Assembly (NCBI RefSeq): GCF_018873765.1
Contig: NC_057917.1
Coordinates: forward strand, 54,863,464-54,927,463
Direction of reading: 5' to 3'
DNA: 64,000 nt
Source of the DNA: Telopea speciosissima
Lineage: Eukaryota > Streptophyta > Magnoliopsida > Proteales > Proteaceae
Below, in pieces: positions 1 through 11,603 of the stretch; the stretch's first letter is position 1, and every line of letters starts with the position of its first letter. Under the pieces are notes generated by a model. The model was not told where the DNA came from. It saw only the letters and a list, made by a program, of their open reading frames with translations, and searched no databases. A program made the translations under genes and the position numbers.

Positions 1-551
1 ATAGGGAAGTGTTAGCGTACACTATGCAACATGGTAGCATTCTTTCTCCTTTTAATTTATTATACATTAAACATTAAAATGTCCGTTGTGATTACCTAAC
101 TCTCTATGTGGACGGATGCCTTACCTACGAATTGTGAGACACTCACTACCATTTTCGCATTGGCATGATGTGGGGAATTCAATTAGTTTTACTTGGCTTA
201 GTGCGATTCAAAACTGGGATTTTCTCTAGGCCCATTAGCAAATGAATGAACAAAGACAACTAGGACTTCAAGCCTACTGTTCAAATTCAAGTTCAAGGAG
301 CTTCTTTCTGTCCATTCAAAGTTTTCAAACTGCCCAGGTAACAAACAACAATTCATGCCATCGGCTTGGTAATCCCTTGCCCCCTAATTAAATGTAGTTT
401 TATTGTTTGGGGATTGAGTTCCCTAGCTAACTGGGTAGCGTATGCCTGTGCCTCTCCTCTCATAATAGGAGGCAGATATGTCATTTCATAAGAGGGAGGA
501 AAGAGATAGACAAAGAGAGGCACTATGTGGTACACTACGTAGCCTGACAAC
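1..551. other. Intergenic DNA without a gene
   Basis: No open reading frame here resembles a protein I know. The first 60 bases (cgtacactatgcaacatggtagc followed by a T-rich run) resemble text near 58865, and the AG-rich stretch around 490-520 resembles 4010-4040, so at least part is dispersed repeat. Confidence 0.5.
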
Positions 552-988
552 TAGGGATGTAAACGGATCGGATTCGGATCGAATGTGATCGGAGTCGAAT
601 ATTCCCTGGCCGAATGTGGATACCTCTAAACGGATTCGGATGGGGATTGGATTCGGATTTTCAATCATCCGTTTACATCTCTACCTTATGTAACCCGGAC
701 CTTCCTCCCCCTAACGGATACAAATCACTCTCAATCCATATCTTTTAGATCATAATTATCTTTTCATCATATTCTAGAACCTCTTGAATCTTCAAAAATC
801 CTAAAAATCATTATTTATTTAATTTTTTATTATTAAGTATTCTGATTTTTTTTTCGATTGATTTTAATTGAAATATTCAGATTATTTTTCGGATATCTCT
901 AAATAAATACGAATGTTCTTATACAGATATGAATACAGATGCGGATTCAGATTCGGATTTCGATTTCGATTATCCATTTACATCACTA
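552..988. mobile_element. hAT-like non-autonomous element (MITE)
   Basis: The ends form a terminal inverted repeat: the left end reads tagggatgtaaacggat and the right end is its near-perfect reverse complement. The flanks are ctgacaac (544-551) and gtgacaac (989-996), a target-site duplication matching at 7 of 8 positions, as expected for hAT. There is no transposase. The inside is rich in cggattcgg-type repeats, and a third inverted copy of the end lies near 668-682, suggesting an internal duplication or nested relative. Confidence 0.75.
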
Positions 989-1924
989 GTGACAACATTC
1001 TTTTCTCCTATTGTTTATTATCCTTGACATATGGGTCCCTTATATAGTTATATACCAAGTGAGCTGGCCCCTCCCATATTCCTATTAGCCTGACCTGGGA
1101 ATTCCATTTTCAAGCCACTGGCATTCTTAATTAATTAAATACAGTTTTATTGTTTAATATTATAGCTAAAGGTATTAACGTAGGCATGCTATTTCTCTAT
1201 TTCTCTATTTCTCTATGATAAAAAGAGCCTCTATTTTTGTTTTGGTAGAAGTACAGAGCCTGCTGCCTCTCATGTGAAAAAGAGATTGAAAAAGTGACAA
1301 TCGAGGAGGCTTGATTTACAAAGTATTCTCTCTTTATTCAAAGCACGCATATTTGGAAATTGGAATCCAAGTTAAGAATCTAATGTTGGAAATTACTTCT
1401 TAATCAAATTTTATATCCGGGTCTAGAAAATGAACCTGATGGAATAGAATTAAGACTTTAAGATTTAAGATTTATATAAAAGTAATAGAGAAGGTAAGTA
1501 TCAAAGGTAGAGATAAAGTTCTCTGCACTAGGGGAGCAGGGTGTGCCCAGCCAGACACATGAGGGATGGGCGAAATCACTTGCCCAACCCCTGATGACCC
1601 AAATTTCACCCATATCCCACCCCATGTGTGTAGGTGTGGCCTGCGCCCAAATGCACTCCTGACAGAAAACGTGTGTCCAATAAATAATGCAGAAGGTAGA
1701 GCAATGCTTTCCTAGACATCCCTCGTAGGCAGGCTTTCCTATATGGCTAAAAAACTGCCATGTGGTGACTCAAAGGGGTTCAATTTTTGTGCATTGGAGA
1801 GTTTGAATATCACCTGTTCACATTTCAAATTTTGATCAAAATGAGTTCGCCAATTGGCAAAAAAAACATTTTAATCTAGAACTGCTAGAAAGAACACATG
1901 ACAAAATACATAGGAAGGTACATG
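989..1924. other. Intergenic DNA with a dispersed repeat
   Basis: No gene seen. Around 1530-1690 lies a GC-richer block with the words cccagccagacacatg and gtgtggcctgcgcccaaa. Related wording recurs near 3010-3130, 7265-7340, 9830-9960 and 10045-10195, so it is probably an old interspersed repeat family with short inverted arms. The rest is A/T-rich and featureless to me. Confidence 0.45.
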
Positions 1925-2175
1925 ATTCAAGGTTTTGAGGTATCGGTATCGGATTGTCCGTATCAATAGCATTAACCACCAATCCTGATATCAGGTCAAT
2001 CCCGTATCGATGGAATACTATGGATCAGGGGTAAAACTATCAAAAAAACCTAATTATTTAGATGAACCAAGAGAAAAATTGTTTGATCCAGGCCAATCCA
2101 TAGATATGTATCAAAATCGTATCAGTATTTGAGATAGCCAATACTTGATTCGATACCGTGCACTAATTCCATGAC
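1925..2175. repeat. Inverted-repeat element, ggtatcggtatcgg family
   Basis: The left arm (ttgaggtatcggtatcgg) and right arm (cgataccgtgcactaattcc) are roughly inverted copies. The same vocabulary occurs at 11354-11603, 43524-46612 (split) and 47765-47993. The copy is short and without coding capacity, so it looks like a decayed MITE. Ends are approximate; catga occurs on both sides as a possible short duplication. Confidence 0.5.
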
Positions 2176-3904
2176 ATAATTCAATATGCTCCCAAAATTG
2201 AAGCAAAACCATATCATATATATCCAACAGTCAAAATTGTTATATTATCCCTCCACATCCACATGGCACAATTAAGTGAACTGTCAGGGATTTTCTTCTT
2301 TCTCGAGTCATTCGAAGAACCTTTTACCTAAAAAATATTAATGTTTGATTAAATGGATTGTGCCTCAAGAACTAAGCCTAGCCCAGAAATTAGCTAGGTT
2401 TTAATATGAGGACCAGGTTTTCCTGGGTTATCATTAGACTAGCTTTGGAGCCCATACATAGAAATGGGCCAAATGGCCAGCCATTTACCTAGTGAACCAG
2501 AATTGTATCATTTTGTGCTCTTGTTTTTTTGGAGAAATTGGTTCGGAGATAAGCTTCATTCTCACACATCCACTATTCTTTTGCTAGGATAGTTGATGCA
2601 GCTATTCTGTTCTGAAATCTCTGAATAGAGAGGTCATGGGTGGGATTACTTCCGTGCTAAATTTCGAGACCTAATCCAATCAAATACTTTCTCGTGTATT
2701 AGTTTGCATCTTTGTGTATATTCATGCATATCAATTATACTCTAACCACTAGTGTGCATTAATCTCCCATAATCCCAAATTCTTAAAGCTCTACTTTGTC
2801 ACATGATAAAATCTAATAATCCTGAAACTTAACATGTAAATTGCGTCAAAAATCGATTTATTCATAAAATTTGAGCCTCACCTAAACTACCATATATAGA
2901 TAGTTACTGGAATTTAAAGTGGGCACATAAGAAAGGCTCCTATAATCCTTGCATCGGCATGGGCCATGGATGTGTAGGAACCATACTCCCTTTTTTTTTT
3001 TCTTGAGAGAATGTTCTCTATGCTGCAGCGCAAGCTGCGCCCAAGCACATGGGCCTGCCACTTAGGGGGCAAGGTGGTCATTGCGCCCACCCGCATGTGT
3101 CTGGGCGTAGCCTATGCTACGACACAGAGAACAACACCCCTTTATTATAAATGATATTCAATTTCAAAGGATATAATGCGCAAGCACCCGAGGATGAAAG
3201 ACCAATAAGAATAGAGAGACACATATTAATAATGAATTCTGAAAGGGACTTTCATTTTGTGGTGGATGCAAGTGGCTTTCTTGAAAGGAACTTATCGACC
3301 TAAAGCTTGTTAAGAAAAGGGTGAAGATGGAGTTCCATTTCAAGTATTAAATGAAAACTGATCCCCCAAAACATTTTGGGTTGAACATGAGTTGTCAAGA
3401 CTTTATAAGCAAGATGCATGTTTGACAGTACCAGTGGGAGTTTCTTTAATCCTAATCTACTAACTACAAAGGGAAGGCTAAGCCAAAAGAACTTACAATT
3501 ACCTAGGGGGAGGGGGAGAGGGAAAATGTGTCATTTTAATGGCACAAATGTGACGAGGAGGGTTGAACCCTTGACCTTTTGGGAGGCATGAACTCCAATT
3601 GGTAAGCCTCCAAACAACCGAGCTAGAGGCTGTTCACGGAGTGTAGTTCTTGAACCTCAATTTTTGCCACATCATTTGTAAACTGCATAAATTTAAACCA
3701 TTGGATGGGAAGCAGACACCTTATACGAGTACGAGTCAAGTGTAAAAATTTGAGATTTAATTTAAGAGAAAAGGTTCGTTGAGCTGCCATGGGAGGGTAC
3801 CTAGCAGCCTCTCTCTCTCTCTCTTAAAATGAAATGATCTTGTTGCCCTCCCATGCACGAAACTGTTCTGTGGCACCTCATTGGTGCATTCCTCTATGTC
3901 GGTT
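2176..3904. other. Intergenic DNA, repeats only
   Basis: No gene recognised. 3010-3130 carries the repeat with cgcccaagcacatggg and gcatgtgtctgggcgtag. Read on the - strand, 3545-3625 contains a tRNA-like pair of promoter words (tagctcggttg, then caagggttcaaccc), so it could be a decayed SINE, with low confidence. A short (tc)n run sits at about 3810-3824. Confidence 0.4.
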
Positions 3905-4260
3905 GTTCATAGAACCCTCTCCCATAAACCTGAGCAAGAGCGATAGGGGAGCACAGCAATGGGTTGCAACAAAATGGTATCGACCATAGGAGGATAAAAT
4001 GATCATTTCATGTGAGGAGGACAGAGATAGACAGAGATGCTAGATGTATCCTACACAATGGCTCAAAGAACCTTTTCCCTCAACTATCCCCTATTTACGA
4101 AACCATTCAATCACCCCTCATTGGCTCTCACTGCTAAAGTACCCTCCTCAATCCAACCAATGCTCAGATGTCGTGACATGAAAGGTTCTCTCCTCACCAT
4201 GGGTGAAGGAAAACTTGGTCCTAGATTTTGTAGGATGAAAACATTTCTAATCTAGATCCC
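3905..4260 (+). repeat. Dispersed repeat, copy 1 of 2
   Basis: This stretch and 62030-62290 share an ordered series of words: gcaacaaaatggtatc, atttcatgtgagg/agaa, agagatagacagagatg, then a run ending in cagaaccttttccct and an attcaatca block. Order and spacing are kept, so they are two copies of one interspersed repeat. The small ORF inside is not convincing as a gene. Confidence 0.55.
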
Positions 4261-4524
4261 TATTTACCCAAAAAAAAAAAACAAAAACCTAGATCATTTT
4301 TTTTGGGGGCATCTTTTTCTTATTAACCGTAACAAGCTAAAAGTAAATTGTGTGGCACATAAAAAAAATGTGTTATAATTGATCCTCTTGAGTCTCAGAA
4401 TGTAATCAGGTAATTATAGGCTAATACCCCCTTGGTAAGCAAAACTTTTATATAATCACAAACTGATAAACTTTAGCAGCAACTCCCCTAGCTTCTATTT
4501 CAAAATTAATAAGATCATCTAAAT

Positions 4525-4765
4525 AGATGTATTTAGAACTTGACATCTTTTTTTGACTGTCCCTTATTTTATTCTCAAAAGTTATTTAAATCAAAGGTCA
4601 AAATGACTTATCATTATGTCATGATTATAAGTTGTTATTGTTTTGTAAACTTTTCAAATCTACATGTAAAAAAGACATAATTTACCCTTATTAAATAATA
4701 TTATGTCAAAAAAAGAAAAAATAAGATTATAAATTATTTAACGACTTAAAAGAATGTCAATAAGA
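4525..4765 (+). repeat. Dispersed A/T-rich repeat, copy 1 of 2
   Basis: Matches 53641-53935 in order: tatttagaacttgaca, ttattctcaaaagtt, atcattgtgtcat-type text, acatgtaa, and a closing aattattt...tcaataagaaaaa block. Both are diverged and have no coding capacity, so they are probably relics of one non-autonomous transposon family. Confidence 0.5.
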
Positions 4766-5605
4766 AAAAATAAATAAAAGAGTAGTGTTGACATTGACCC
4801 ACCAATCTATGAGTCCTTTCTTCACCGTTGGAGTTTAGAAAGAATGAATTAATAATGAAAATTTTAAATCAATGAAACATTGTTTTTATTTTATTTATTT
4901 ATTTATTTATTTTTTTTTATTTTTTTTTTTAAAGCAAACTCTTAATGGAAACCCATGTAAAGATGGACAATCCTCTAGACATAAGACACGTGTTACTTTG
5001 AGGAACCAGGAGATGCTCATCCAAATCAAGTGTTGGGCAAAGGGTTATGAGTTATAGATTTAAGTAGTAGTAGTAGTTTGGATAAGAAGCACTCACTCTC
5101 TGGTCTCTAGATGAGGTTCTTAATAGGATTCTTTATTCAATGGACCTGCCGTGCTTTTTTCTCTTTGCCTGGAAGCTTCATGTTGTTGGATTTGAAAGCT
5201 ACTTCTAACTAATTCCATTTGTTTTTCTATTCTTGTACTTTGGGTTTAGATTGCAACCATTCATTAGTCATAAATGTGTGTGTGAGAGAGAGAGATGGGT
5301 TTGAAAGCTCCACCTAACTGTGCTCCACCTAACTGATTTCTTTGTTTTTCTAATCTTAATTTGGGTTTAAATCCACCCACTAGTCGTATTAGAGAGACAG
5401 AGATTTTGATTCTCCAATGTAATGCTAGTGTGGTTTGATCACAAGAAGATAGAGGAAGGGCATCTTCACGCCCTTGAGAAAGAGACTCTCCAACTACTTG
5501 AATATTCTTAAGAAAATGAGGTTAGCTAATGGAAATGGATGTCTATATCGTCCATTGGGGTGTGGATAATGGTATAGATCGAGTCCCCTATCCATAGAAG
5601 AAAAA
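4766..5605. other. Intergenic DNA, low complexity
   Basis: No gene seen. A T/TTTA-rich simple stretch occupies 4884-4933, and 5281-5296 carries short (tg)n and (ag)n runs. The text gctccacctaactg occurs twice, about 20 bases apart, near 5309-5335. Confidence 0.4.
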
Positions 5606-5765
5606 TAATCCTCTCCAATTCCTAAAAGTGTGAAGTATGACAGTGCTAGGTGGAGATGTAGACACCTAACTCATTGATATGGATCATTGAATGTCTGAGC
5701 TATCAGGTGTCGACATCCCCACCTAACACTGTCGCACTGCTCACAACAGGAGTATAAGCTAGATA
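5606..5765. repeat. Foldback MITE, copy 1
   Basis: 5640-5732 can fold on itself: gacagtgctaggtggagatg on the left is mirrored by catccccacctaacactgtc on the right, with a short loop. The same family, longer and with clearer outer arms, is at 33706-33930. Neither copy codes for protein. Confidence 0.65.
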
Positions 5766-6481
5766 TTTATAGTCATTCATAAGGATCTTTATCCCCTCTA
5801 GTTCCTTGTCTGACCCAGTTCATCTAACAAGGGAGGAGGGGGTTGGAATGATCATCCTATTCTTGTCCGAACACTCTGCCCAAGTGGGGTTCATCACCCT
5901 TCTATTTGAGGAACTGGACCGAACAAGGAACCAGAAGACTTGAACTCAAGACCTCTTGATAGCAATAGACCTTTCCGCACCACTAGCTACCAAGTGCACT
6001 AAACACTTGACCACAATCATGGGTTAGAATAACATAAACCTATCCAACCTCGGCAGAAAACTGATAAGAAGAATCATTGTATTAACACAACATGATTCTC
6101 AGTTGGTAAAAATGATGCAATTAAGAAGAGTCAATAGAGACTACGAACATGAAATCAAATCAGAAGTGAGCAAGACGTGGTCGGGCAGTATGACCACTGG
6201 AATATAATTCTCTTCTAGATATGTATCAAATTTAGTGACCCATGCTAACTTTATGAACCATCTCGTGTATTAAACTTTTCATCTTTTCCCTTTTTTGTTA
6301 TTAAGATGTTCAATTTTTACAAAATTTTAAATTATTGTTTTGAAACATGGCAAACAGATGTAGGAACAACTTCCCCCACAACGCGAGTGTGCAGTTTTCT
6401 TGTCACATGATTTTTTATTATTTTATTTTATTTGTTTTGAATTAAGACAATCATTGGTGTGGTGTGCAGATTCCTAATTAG
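5766..6481. other. Intergenic DNA without a gene
   Basis: No coding sequence recognised. Around 5900-6000 a stretch resembles the tRNA-like wording seen in other decayed interspersed repeats of this window (gacttgaactcaagacctc), but it is too degraded to call. Confidence 0.4.
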
Positions 6482-6752
6482 TTGTTGAGTTTTTTAGAGA
6501 GAGTTGTCTCGCACTTCTAAGTATTCTCTACCTACCCACCTGTGTCGGTTTCGGGTACAAGTACTCTTTTGTTGAAGGTCGTTCAAGCTTTTTCTGAGAA
6601 TATGGCATGGGTTACTTAAGCATCGTAACATCCAGCACTCGACATTGGCTAGAGGCATTTTTTGTACCCCTTCTTACCTTGAAAAAGCAAGGTCACATTG
6701 CGTCCTTGAATCGATGACCATTTTTCGGCTAACCTAGCCTCCTCCCTTGAGA
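6482..6752 (-). pseudogene. Nuclear copy of part of chloroplast 23S rRNA (NUPT)
   Basis: Read on the - strand, this segment follows plastid 23S rRNA closely: aggaggctaggttagccgaa, then a run of about 130 bases up to gtaacccatgccatattctc, then cttgaacgaccttcaacaaa, cgaaaccgacacaggtgggt and gacaactctctctaa. It is a fragment of the large rRNA of about 2.8 kb, with scattered substitutions, many C-to-T or G-to-A, as expected for methylated nuclear DNA. It is not a functional rRNA gene. The match was recognised from memory of plastid 23S; a mitochondrial source is less likely because the tgtacccgaaaccgacacag block fits the plastid version. Confidence 0.85.
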
Positions 6753-7543
6753 CCAACAAGGGGAACATAGGCTCGGAAACATGAAACTGACTACCGTACT
6801 CTTCAAGGAACGATAGAGGATAGGGATGTGCTCAACCGGCATGATACAAGCTCTTCAAAGATTTGAAGGGGAGAAATTCTTCAAGACTTCAAAATGAGAG
6901 ACTCTTAAATCAATTCAATATTCATCTGCCTAACATTGTTCTTCCTTTACATATTTAAAAGAAAAAAAATAAAACATAACTAAATCCTAATAACTCTCAA
7001 TCACCCACCTAATTAAATCCTACGATCGAGATTGCGTAGAGAAAATAAGCTTAATCCATGATAATCTCAATTAAAGTAGGTTTTTTTTTTGTGCAATGCA
7101 TTACTACTTTAACTACTTCTTCTTCTCTTTTGAGAGACTACAATTCTTGGAGACTTCATCCACCTTAAATGACTCTATCTCCTTAGGAATCTAAATTAAC
7201 TAAATAACCACCCATGGACTTGGGCTAACTCCATCAACTAAATAAAAATCTAGAATAGGGCTCCTTTGTGACGCAGCAAGGTGTCCGATGCACCATCAGA
7301 CGGCTCTACTGCCCCCAGACACGCAGCCCAACATAAGGGCGGTGTATGCTCGTTTGTCAACATTCTCTTGGTTGAAGGAGAGAGAGAGAGAGAGAGAGGA
7401 TCTTAAATCTCTCCCTGTTGCATAAAAGTCTTGAAACTGCCCTTAAACTCCCATTCAACCGCAAAAAGGCAATAGGAAAATCTCTTCACCCATACCATCA
7501 AAAAAAATAAAATAAATCTCTTCACCCACATTTGAAGAAAAAT
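6753..7543. other. Intergenic DNA without a gene
   Basis: No gene recognised. An (ag)n microsatellite lies at about 7378-7399. 7265-7340 has the gacgcagcaaggtgtccg block that belongs loosely to the cccagacacatg repeat group. Confidence 0.4.
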
Positions 7544-8030
7544 TAAGATTGCGTTTGGTATGCTATCTTGGATGCATTAAGGTCAATAATGCAAAATATA
7601 CCAAAGACAACCTTAGTTTTCCATCTATAGTCTTAAACATATAGACTCACTGTTTATTTAACATATATTTCTCATCTCACCTTCTCAACCTCATCATTTC
7701 GTGTGTCCTAGGCACCCCACCCTTGAAGATATCTCAACTCTAAATTGTGGTAAAAGAAAATGAATTGTACAACTATATTTGAAAGCGTTTGGAATCATAT
7801 AATGGAGTTCTGAAATTAAGACAGTGTTTGGTATGCATTCTTGGAATTTATTGGAATGCATTCAAAGTCGATTTTGCATTCTTAGATGATAAAAATAGTT
7901 GTTTTTATTTTCCTAGAATGCTAAATCAACCTAGAATGCAGACCAAACATAACTTTTAAGACTGGATTTGGTATGCTTTCTTAGAATGCATTCTAGGTCG
8001 ATAATTCATACCAAACACAGACTTAGTCCT
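7544..8030. mobile_element. Cluster of small inverted-repeat elements (tgtttggtatgcattct)
   Basis: Three related hairpin units are visible. 7544-7612 pairs gcgtttggtatgctatcttg with an inverted partner ending atataccaaagacaacc. 7815-7955 and 7955-8030 repeat gtgtttggtatgcattct and its reverse complement (gaatgcagaccaaaca; ttcataccaaacacag). Such hAT-type MITE ends are common in plants. I could not fix target duplications, so individual boundaries are approximate. Confidence 0.6.
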
Positions 8031-10805
8031 AAAATAAAAAATAGCTGAGTTTTTCTAAACCCAATCCGTCACCATGGGCATCAAGAGTCCAATCATGAGA
8101 TCACTTCACCCATGGTGAAGGAAGAATCTCTACCGGTGTGGAAATTTTTGCCCCAAAAAAATCCACGTGAAATAACAATTCTTCCCTAAGCACTAGGGCC
8201 ATCCAACGACCCACATGATGGACCCCATACCCATCAAATGGGCCTTACACCCATAACACACAAACTTTTTAATCCACATGTGGGCACAAGTCCCATAGGA
8301 TCATTCAATGATCATGGGCCTTGCTCATTAGCAAGCCCACAAACATGTGTAGTCCATTTTCTCGTTCTCCACTTAAGGCCAAGTGGATCCTCCACTACAA
8401 AAAAGAATGAATACTTCAAGGCCCTTTAGAGGATAATGAACCCCATTTTGAATTCACATAGTCGAAAGAGCATTTCATTTATTTCTTTAGAAGTTGTTTT
8501 TTTCTTCTTCTTTGGTTGGAGTTTCATTAGATGTAATAGCCTCAGCTTACATAGAAGAATACCACAATTTTGAATTTGACAACAAATAATGATTCATCCT
8601 CTATTTCATAATAAATACTTAAAAGGGGAAAGTTTACCTTCACCAATGGTGAAGGGTAACGGTTCGAACCCAAGACCTCCTAGTAGAATGGGCTTTACTT
8701 CAGCACTCTCTAGCAATTGTGCAAGGTAGTTGTCCTCATTATTGTTGTTGTGGTTGTCATCATCATCATCATCGTCTATTGAGAAGAAAAAAAATTCGGG
8801 TCTTGCAAGTTTGTAGGGCACCTCTGGACAACCACAAATATCAACCATGTTGCTGATTGAAGAGGACTGAAATTTTGTTCACAAGTAAACCAGAGTCCCT
8901 TACTAATACGTATAGTTTTGGCCCAAATAGAGTTTACCAAGTGGTAGATTAAGTATTGAAGACTTCATAACTAGTAAGAGGGTGCATAGACATTGAAAAG
9001 AAAGGTATGAGAGGGTATATGATTGAATTTGAGTATAGAATTGACCTTTGACCACTCTAAATCATTTCTTAAATTTTCAAATAGTCAAAATTATCACATC
9101 ACCCTTCCACATGGCAAACCATTTATTTCTTTATATTTTGTTCACGTAAACTTTTCTTTTGTATCATATTAGTCTATCTCAAATTATATGTAGAGTATAT
9201 TTACCAAACAACAATACACAATATAAACAAAACAAAAAAAAGTAAAATAGAAAAATCAAATTTTCATAAAATAATTAAAATTTTCTCAATTTTTTTTAGC
9301 AATTTTTATGTTGAATAAAATATTCAAAATAATAATTTGAACTGGAATTTGAAATCACTGAATATTTCTTATCGGTCCTAATGATTGAATCCTTAAATTA
9401 AATTCAATCCATCCAGCCCATTTTAAAGTATCACAAAATTTTAGTTGGCCACTCTCTTGAAAACCCAATTTTTTTGAGAGATGTCATTTAGATCGAGCAC
9501 TCTAGTAATTCAAGAGAAAATTCTTTTCATTGCCTCCCTTCTCTCTATTTATTCTTTATGACAAATCTCAATAACTTTAGGGTTTAATCATGTTTTCCTA
9601 TGATCGCTCCTTTTTTGTCTTTGTCCTCAACAATCTCTAGCAACAAAGCTTCTTATTAAACAATAAATAGAAACCAAGCTTAATCAACAAACAAATTGAC
9701 AACTAAATGATCCACCTAGTGCACAAAGCTCAGTGCAACAAACATAGTGTTATCTACTTTATAATAAATATATTTATTATTATTGTTAGGGTGCAAGTAT
9801 GCCTCTCGATCGCGCCATAAACGCAATAACACGCCGTCTCTATGCCTTGACATAGGGATGTGCGAAATGACTACCGCACTCCTCAAACCCTAGAAATGAC
9901 AAAGGGTGCGATGGTCATTTCATGCTCCATGTGTCAGGGTGTAGGGGTGGCATGTATGGCACAATCAAGTGGTGTTCGTTATCTCTTATTGCTATTATTA
10001 TTTTGTTAGTGCACATCAGTGTGAACTAATTAAATTAGAAAAGGGGCGTTGTTCTCTGTCTGGGAGCGTAGCTTGCGCCCAGACACATGGGGCTAGAATC
10101 GAGATAGGGGCAAAAATACCGTCATTCATGGGGGTGGGCCAATCATTTCACTCACCTTTCATGTTTCTGGGCGCATCTGGTACCCCCAGTTAGAAAATTT
10201 TATCCCATTAGAAAATATCCTCATTTTTAGTTATTTTATTTTTGATAAACACCCTCATTTATAGTTGAAAAGGCCAAAAAGTGGCATTTAGTGCACATCC
10301 TTAGGAGTGTCTATGTGTAATTTATCAAGTAAAAAAGATTTTAAAGAGGAAATGGTTTTCTTGGTATGTCAACTACACGTATATCTAGAATATGCACATA
10401 TATTACGATGTGGCATGCATGTTAAATGGGGTAAAATTTTTAAGAATAGGTAGACCCCAGCTCTCTTGCTTGCTAACGTACACATCAAGTTTTAACCCAA
10501 ATAGGGTAGGCCAAGTAGCATAACCAAGCATTGAAAAATCTAGGACAAAAGAAATGGTGCTTCCAAATACTTACAATAAAAAGGGTGTATATCAATTTTT
10601 TTTTTTTTTTTTTTTTTGGGTAATAGGGTGTATACCAATTGAACTTTGATATAAAATTTGACATATGACCAATTCAAACCATTTCCTACATATCCAATGG
10701 GCAAATATATTGTGGCATCACATGATACAACTAGATGCACAGTCCAAAAGTACTCCTAAAAATTCAAAGGTAATTAGAAATAGCCCTGATACATGATAAG
10801 TTAAA
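8031..10805. other. Intergenic DNA, repeats only
   Basis: No gene recognised. 8880-9120 and 10488-10740 share a diverged repeat (cccaaatag, ccaagtag, aattgaactttgac, catatgaccaattcaaacc-type blocks); the second copy is split by a run of about 23 T at 10595-10617. 9830-9960 and 10045-10195 carry the cccagacacatg repeat. ORFs at 8606-8848 and 9969-10193 are low-complexity or repeat-derived. Confidence 0.45.
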
Positions 10806-11066
10806 AGAAAATCGTTTAGGGTGGTTGGACATGTGCAATAGAGATGTTTAAATGCTCAAGTAAGTAGAATTGATGTGATTCAAATTAGACAAAACTAGAA
10901 ATAGTCCAAAAATGACTATATGAGAAGTGATGAGAGCAACATGCATAGCTTAGGACTAGTACAAAATATGGTTTTAAATAGAATTGATTGAAAAAGAGGA
11001 TCCATGTAAACTGACCTCATTTAGTTAGAATAAGGCTTACTTGAGTTGAGTTAAGTTGAATAGACC
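10806..11066 (+). mobile_element. RTE LINE, 5'-truncated 3' end, decayed
   Basis: The segment follows the 3' end of the RTE copy at 40050-42470: a gtttagggtggttggacatg block (the WFGHV motif region), a gatgtgattcaaatt block, agaagtgatgagagcaac, gattgaaaaagaggatccat, and a terminal gatccatgtaaactgacctc-type motif followed by a tagttagaataagg tail. All reading frames are broken. Severe 5' truncation is usual for LINE insertions. Confidence 0.75.
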
Positions 11067-11089
11067 AAAAACCTTTTTGCATTTTAAAA

Positions 11090-11306
11090 GATTTAAAAAC
11101 AATAACAAAAATTTCTTATAAAAGATTTCTGCTAATCTTAACAGCATCTCTGTTAAATTAATCCCCTAGTTGCCCCTTGTAAGTTGGTTTAGGTGTTTTC
11201 TTGGTTCTGTCCCCAATACCCCATGCTGTATAGACTCTTGTAACTCTTTCTTTTAATAGTAATGTTGCTTTTTACCATTTTTTAAAAAAAAAAAAAAAAA
11301 AAAAAA
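11090..11306 (+). mobile_element. L1-type LINE 3' terminus with poly(A)
   Basis: The text ctcttgtaactctttctttt, then aatagtaatgttgctttttacc, then about 24 A residues (11283-11306) is the usual closing pattern of plant L1 elements. No reverse transcriptase is left. The 5' boundary is a guess. Confidence 0.55.
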
Positions 11307-11353
11307 GTTTCACTACTCTCTTTCAGATGGAACTCCATCTTGTGCATTGGAAC

Positions 11354-11603
11354 ACACCATGGTTCTAAGTATCGGTATTGTATAGCCCGTATCCGTATCA
11401 ATTTTGCTAATCACCGATACCGATATCGTATCGATAACATGATACGGCAAGGGGTAAAATGGTTAGAAAACTCATTTTTTAAAGGAAATTCAGGGGTAAT
11501 TTTGTCCGATACAGCCGATCTAGGCCGATACCATATCGGTATCATATCAGTTGTGCATGTTGTCGATATCCGTTCTGATACCGTGCACTAAAACCATGGA
11601 ACA
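11354..11603. repeat. Inverted-repeat element, ggtatcggtatcgg family
   Basis: Terminal inverted repeat: the left end ccatggttctaagtatcggt pairs with the right end ataccgtgcactaaaaccatgg read in reverse. The inside is a chain of cgatacc/ggtatcg words. Members also occur at 1925-2175, 43524-46612 (split) and 47765-47993. The ORF across it is repeat-derived. Confidence 0.6.

Noticed and set aside
3545..3625. SINE on the - strand
   Set aside because: A-box and B-box-like words are present, but spacing and ends are too uncertain; similar weak signals at 5900 and 35270 could be chance.
8606..8848. ORF with an Asp/Asn run
   Set aside because: The run comes from a (cat)n-like microsatellite and the remainder is repeat-derived.
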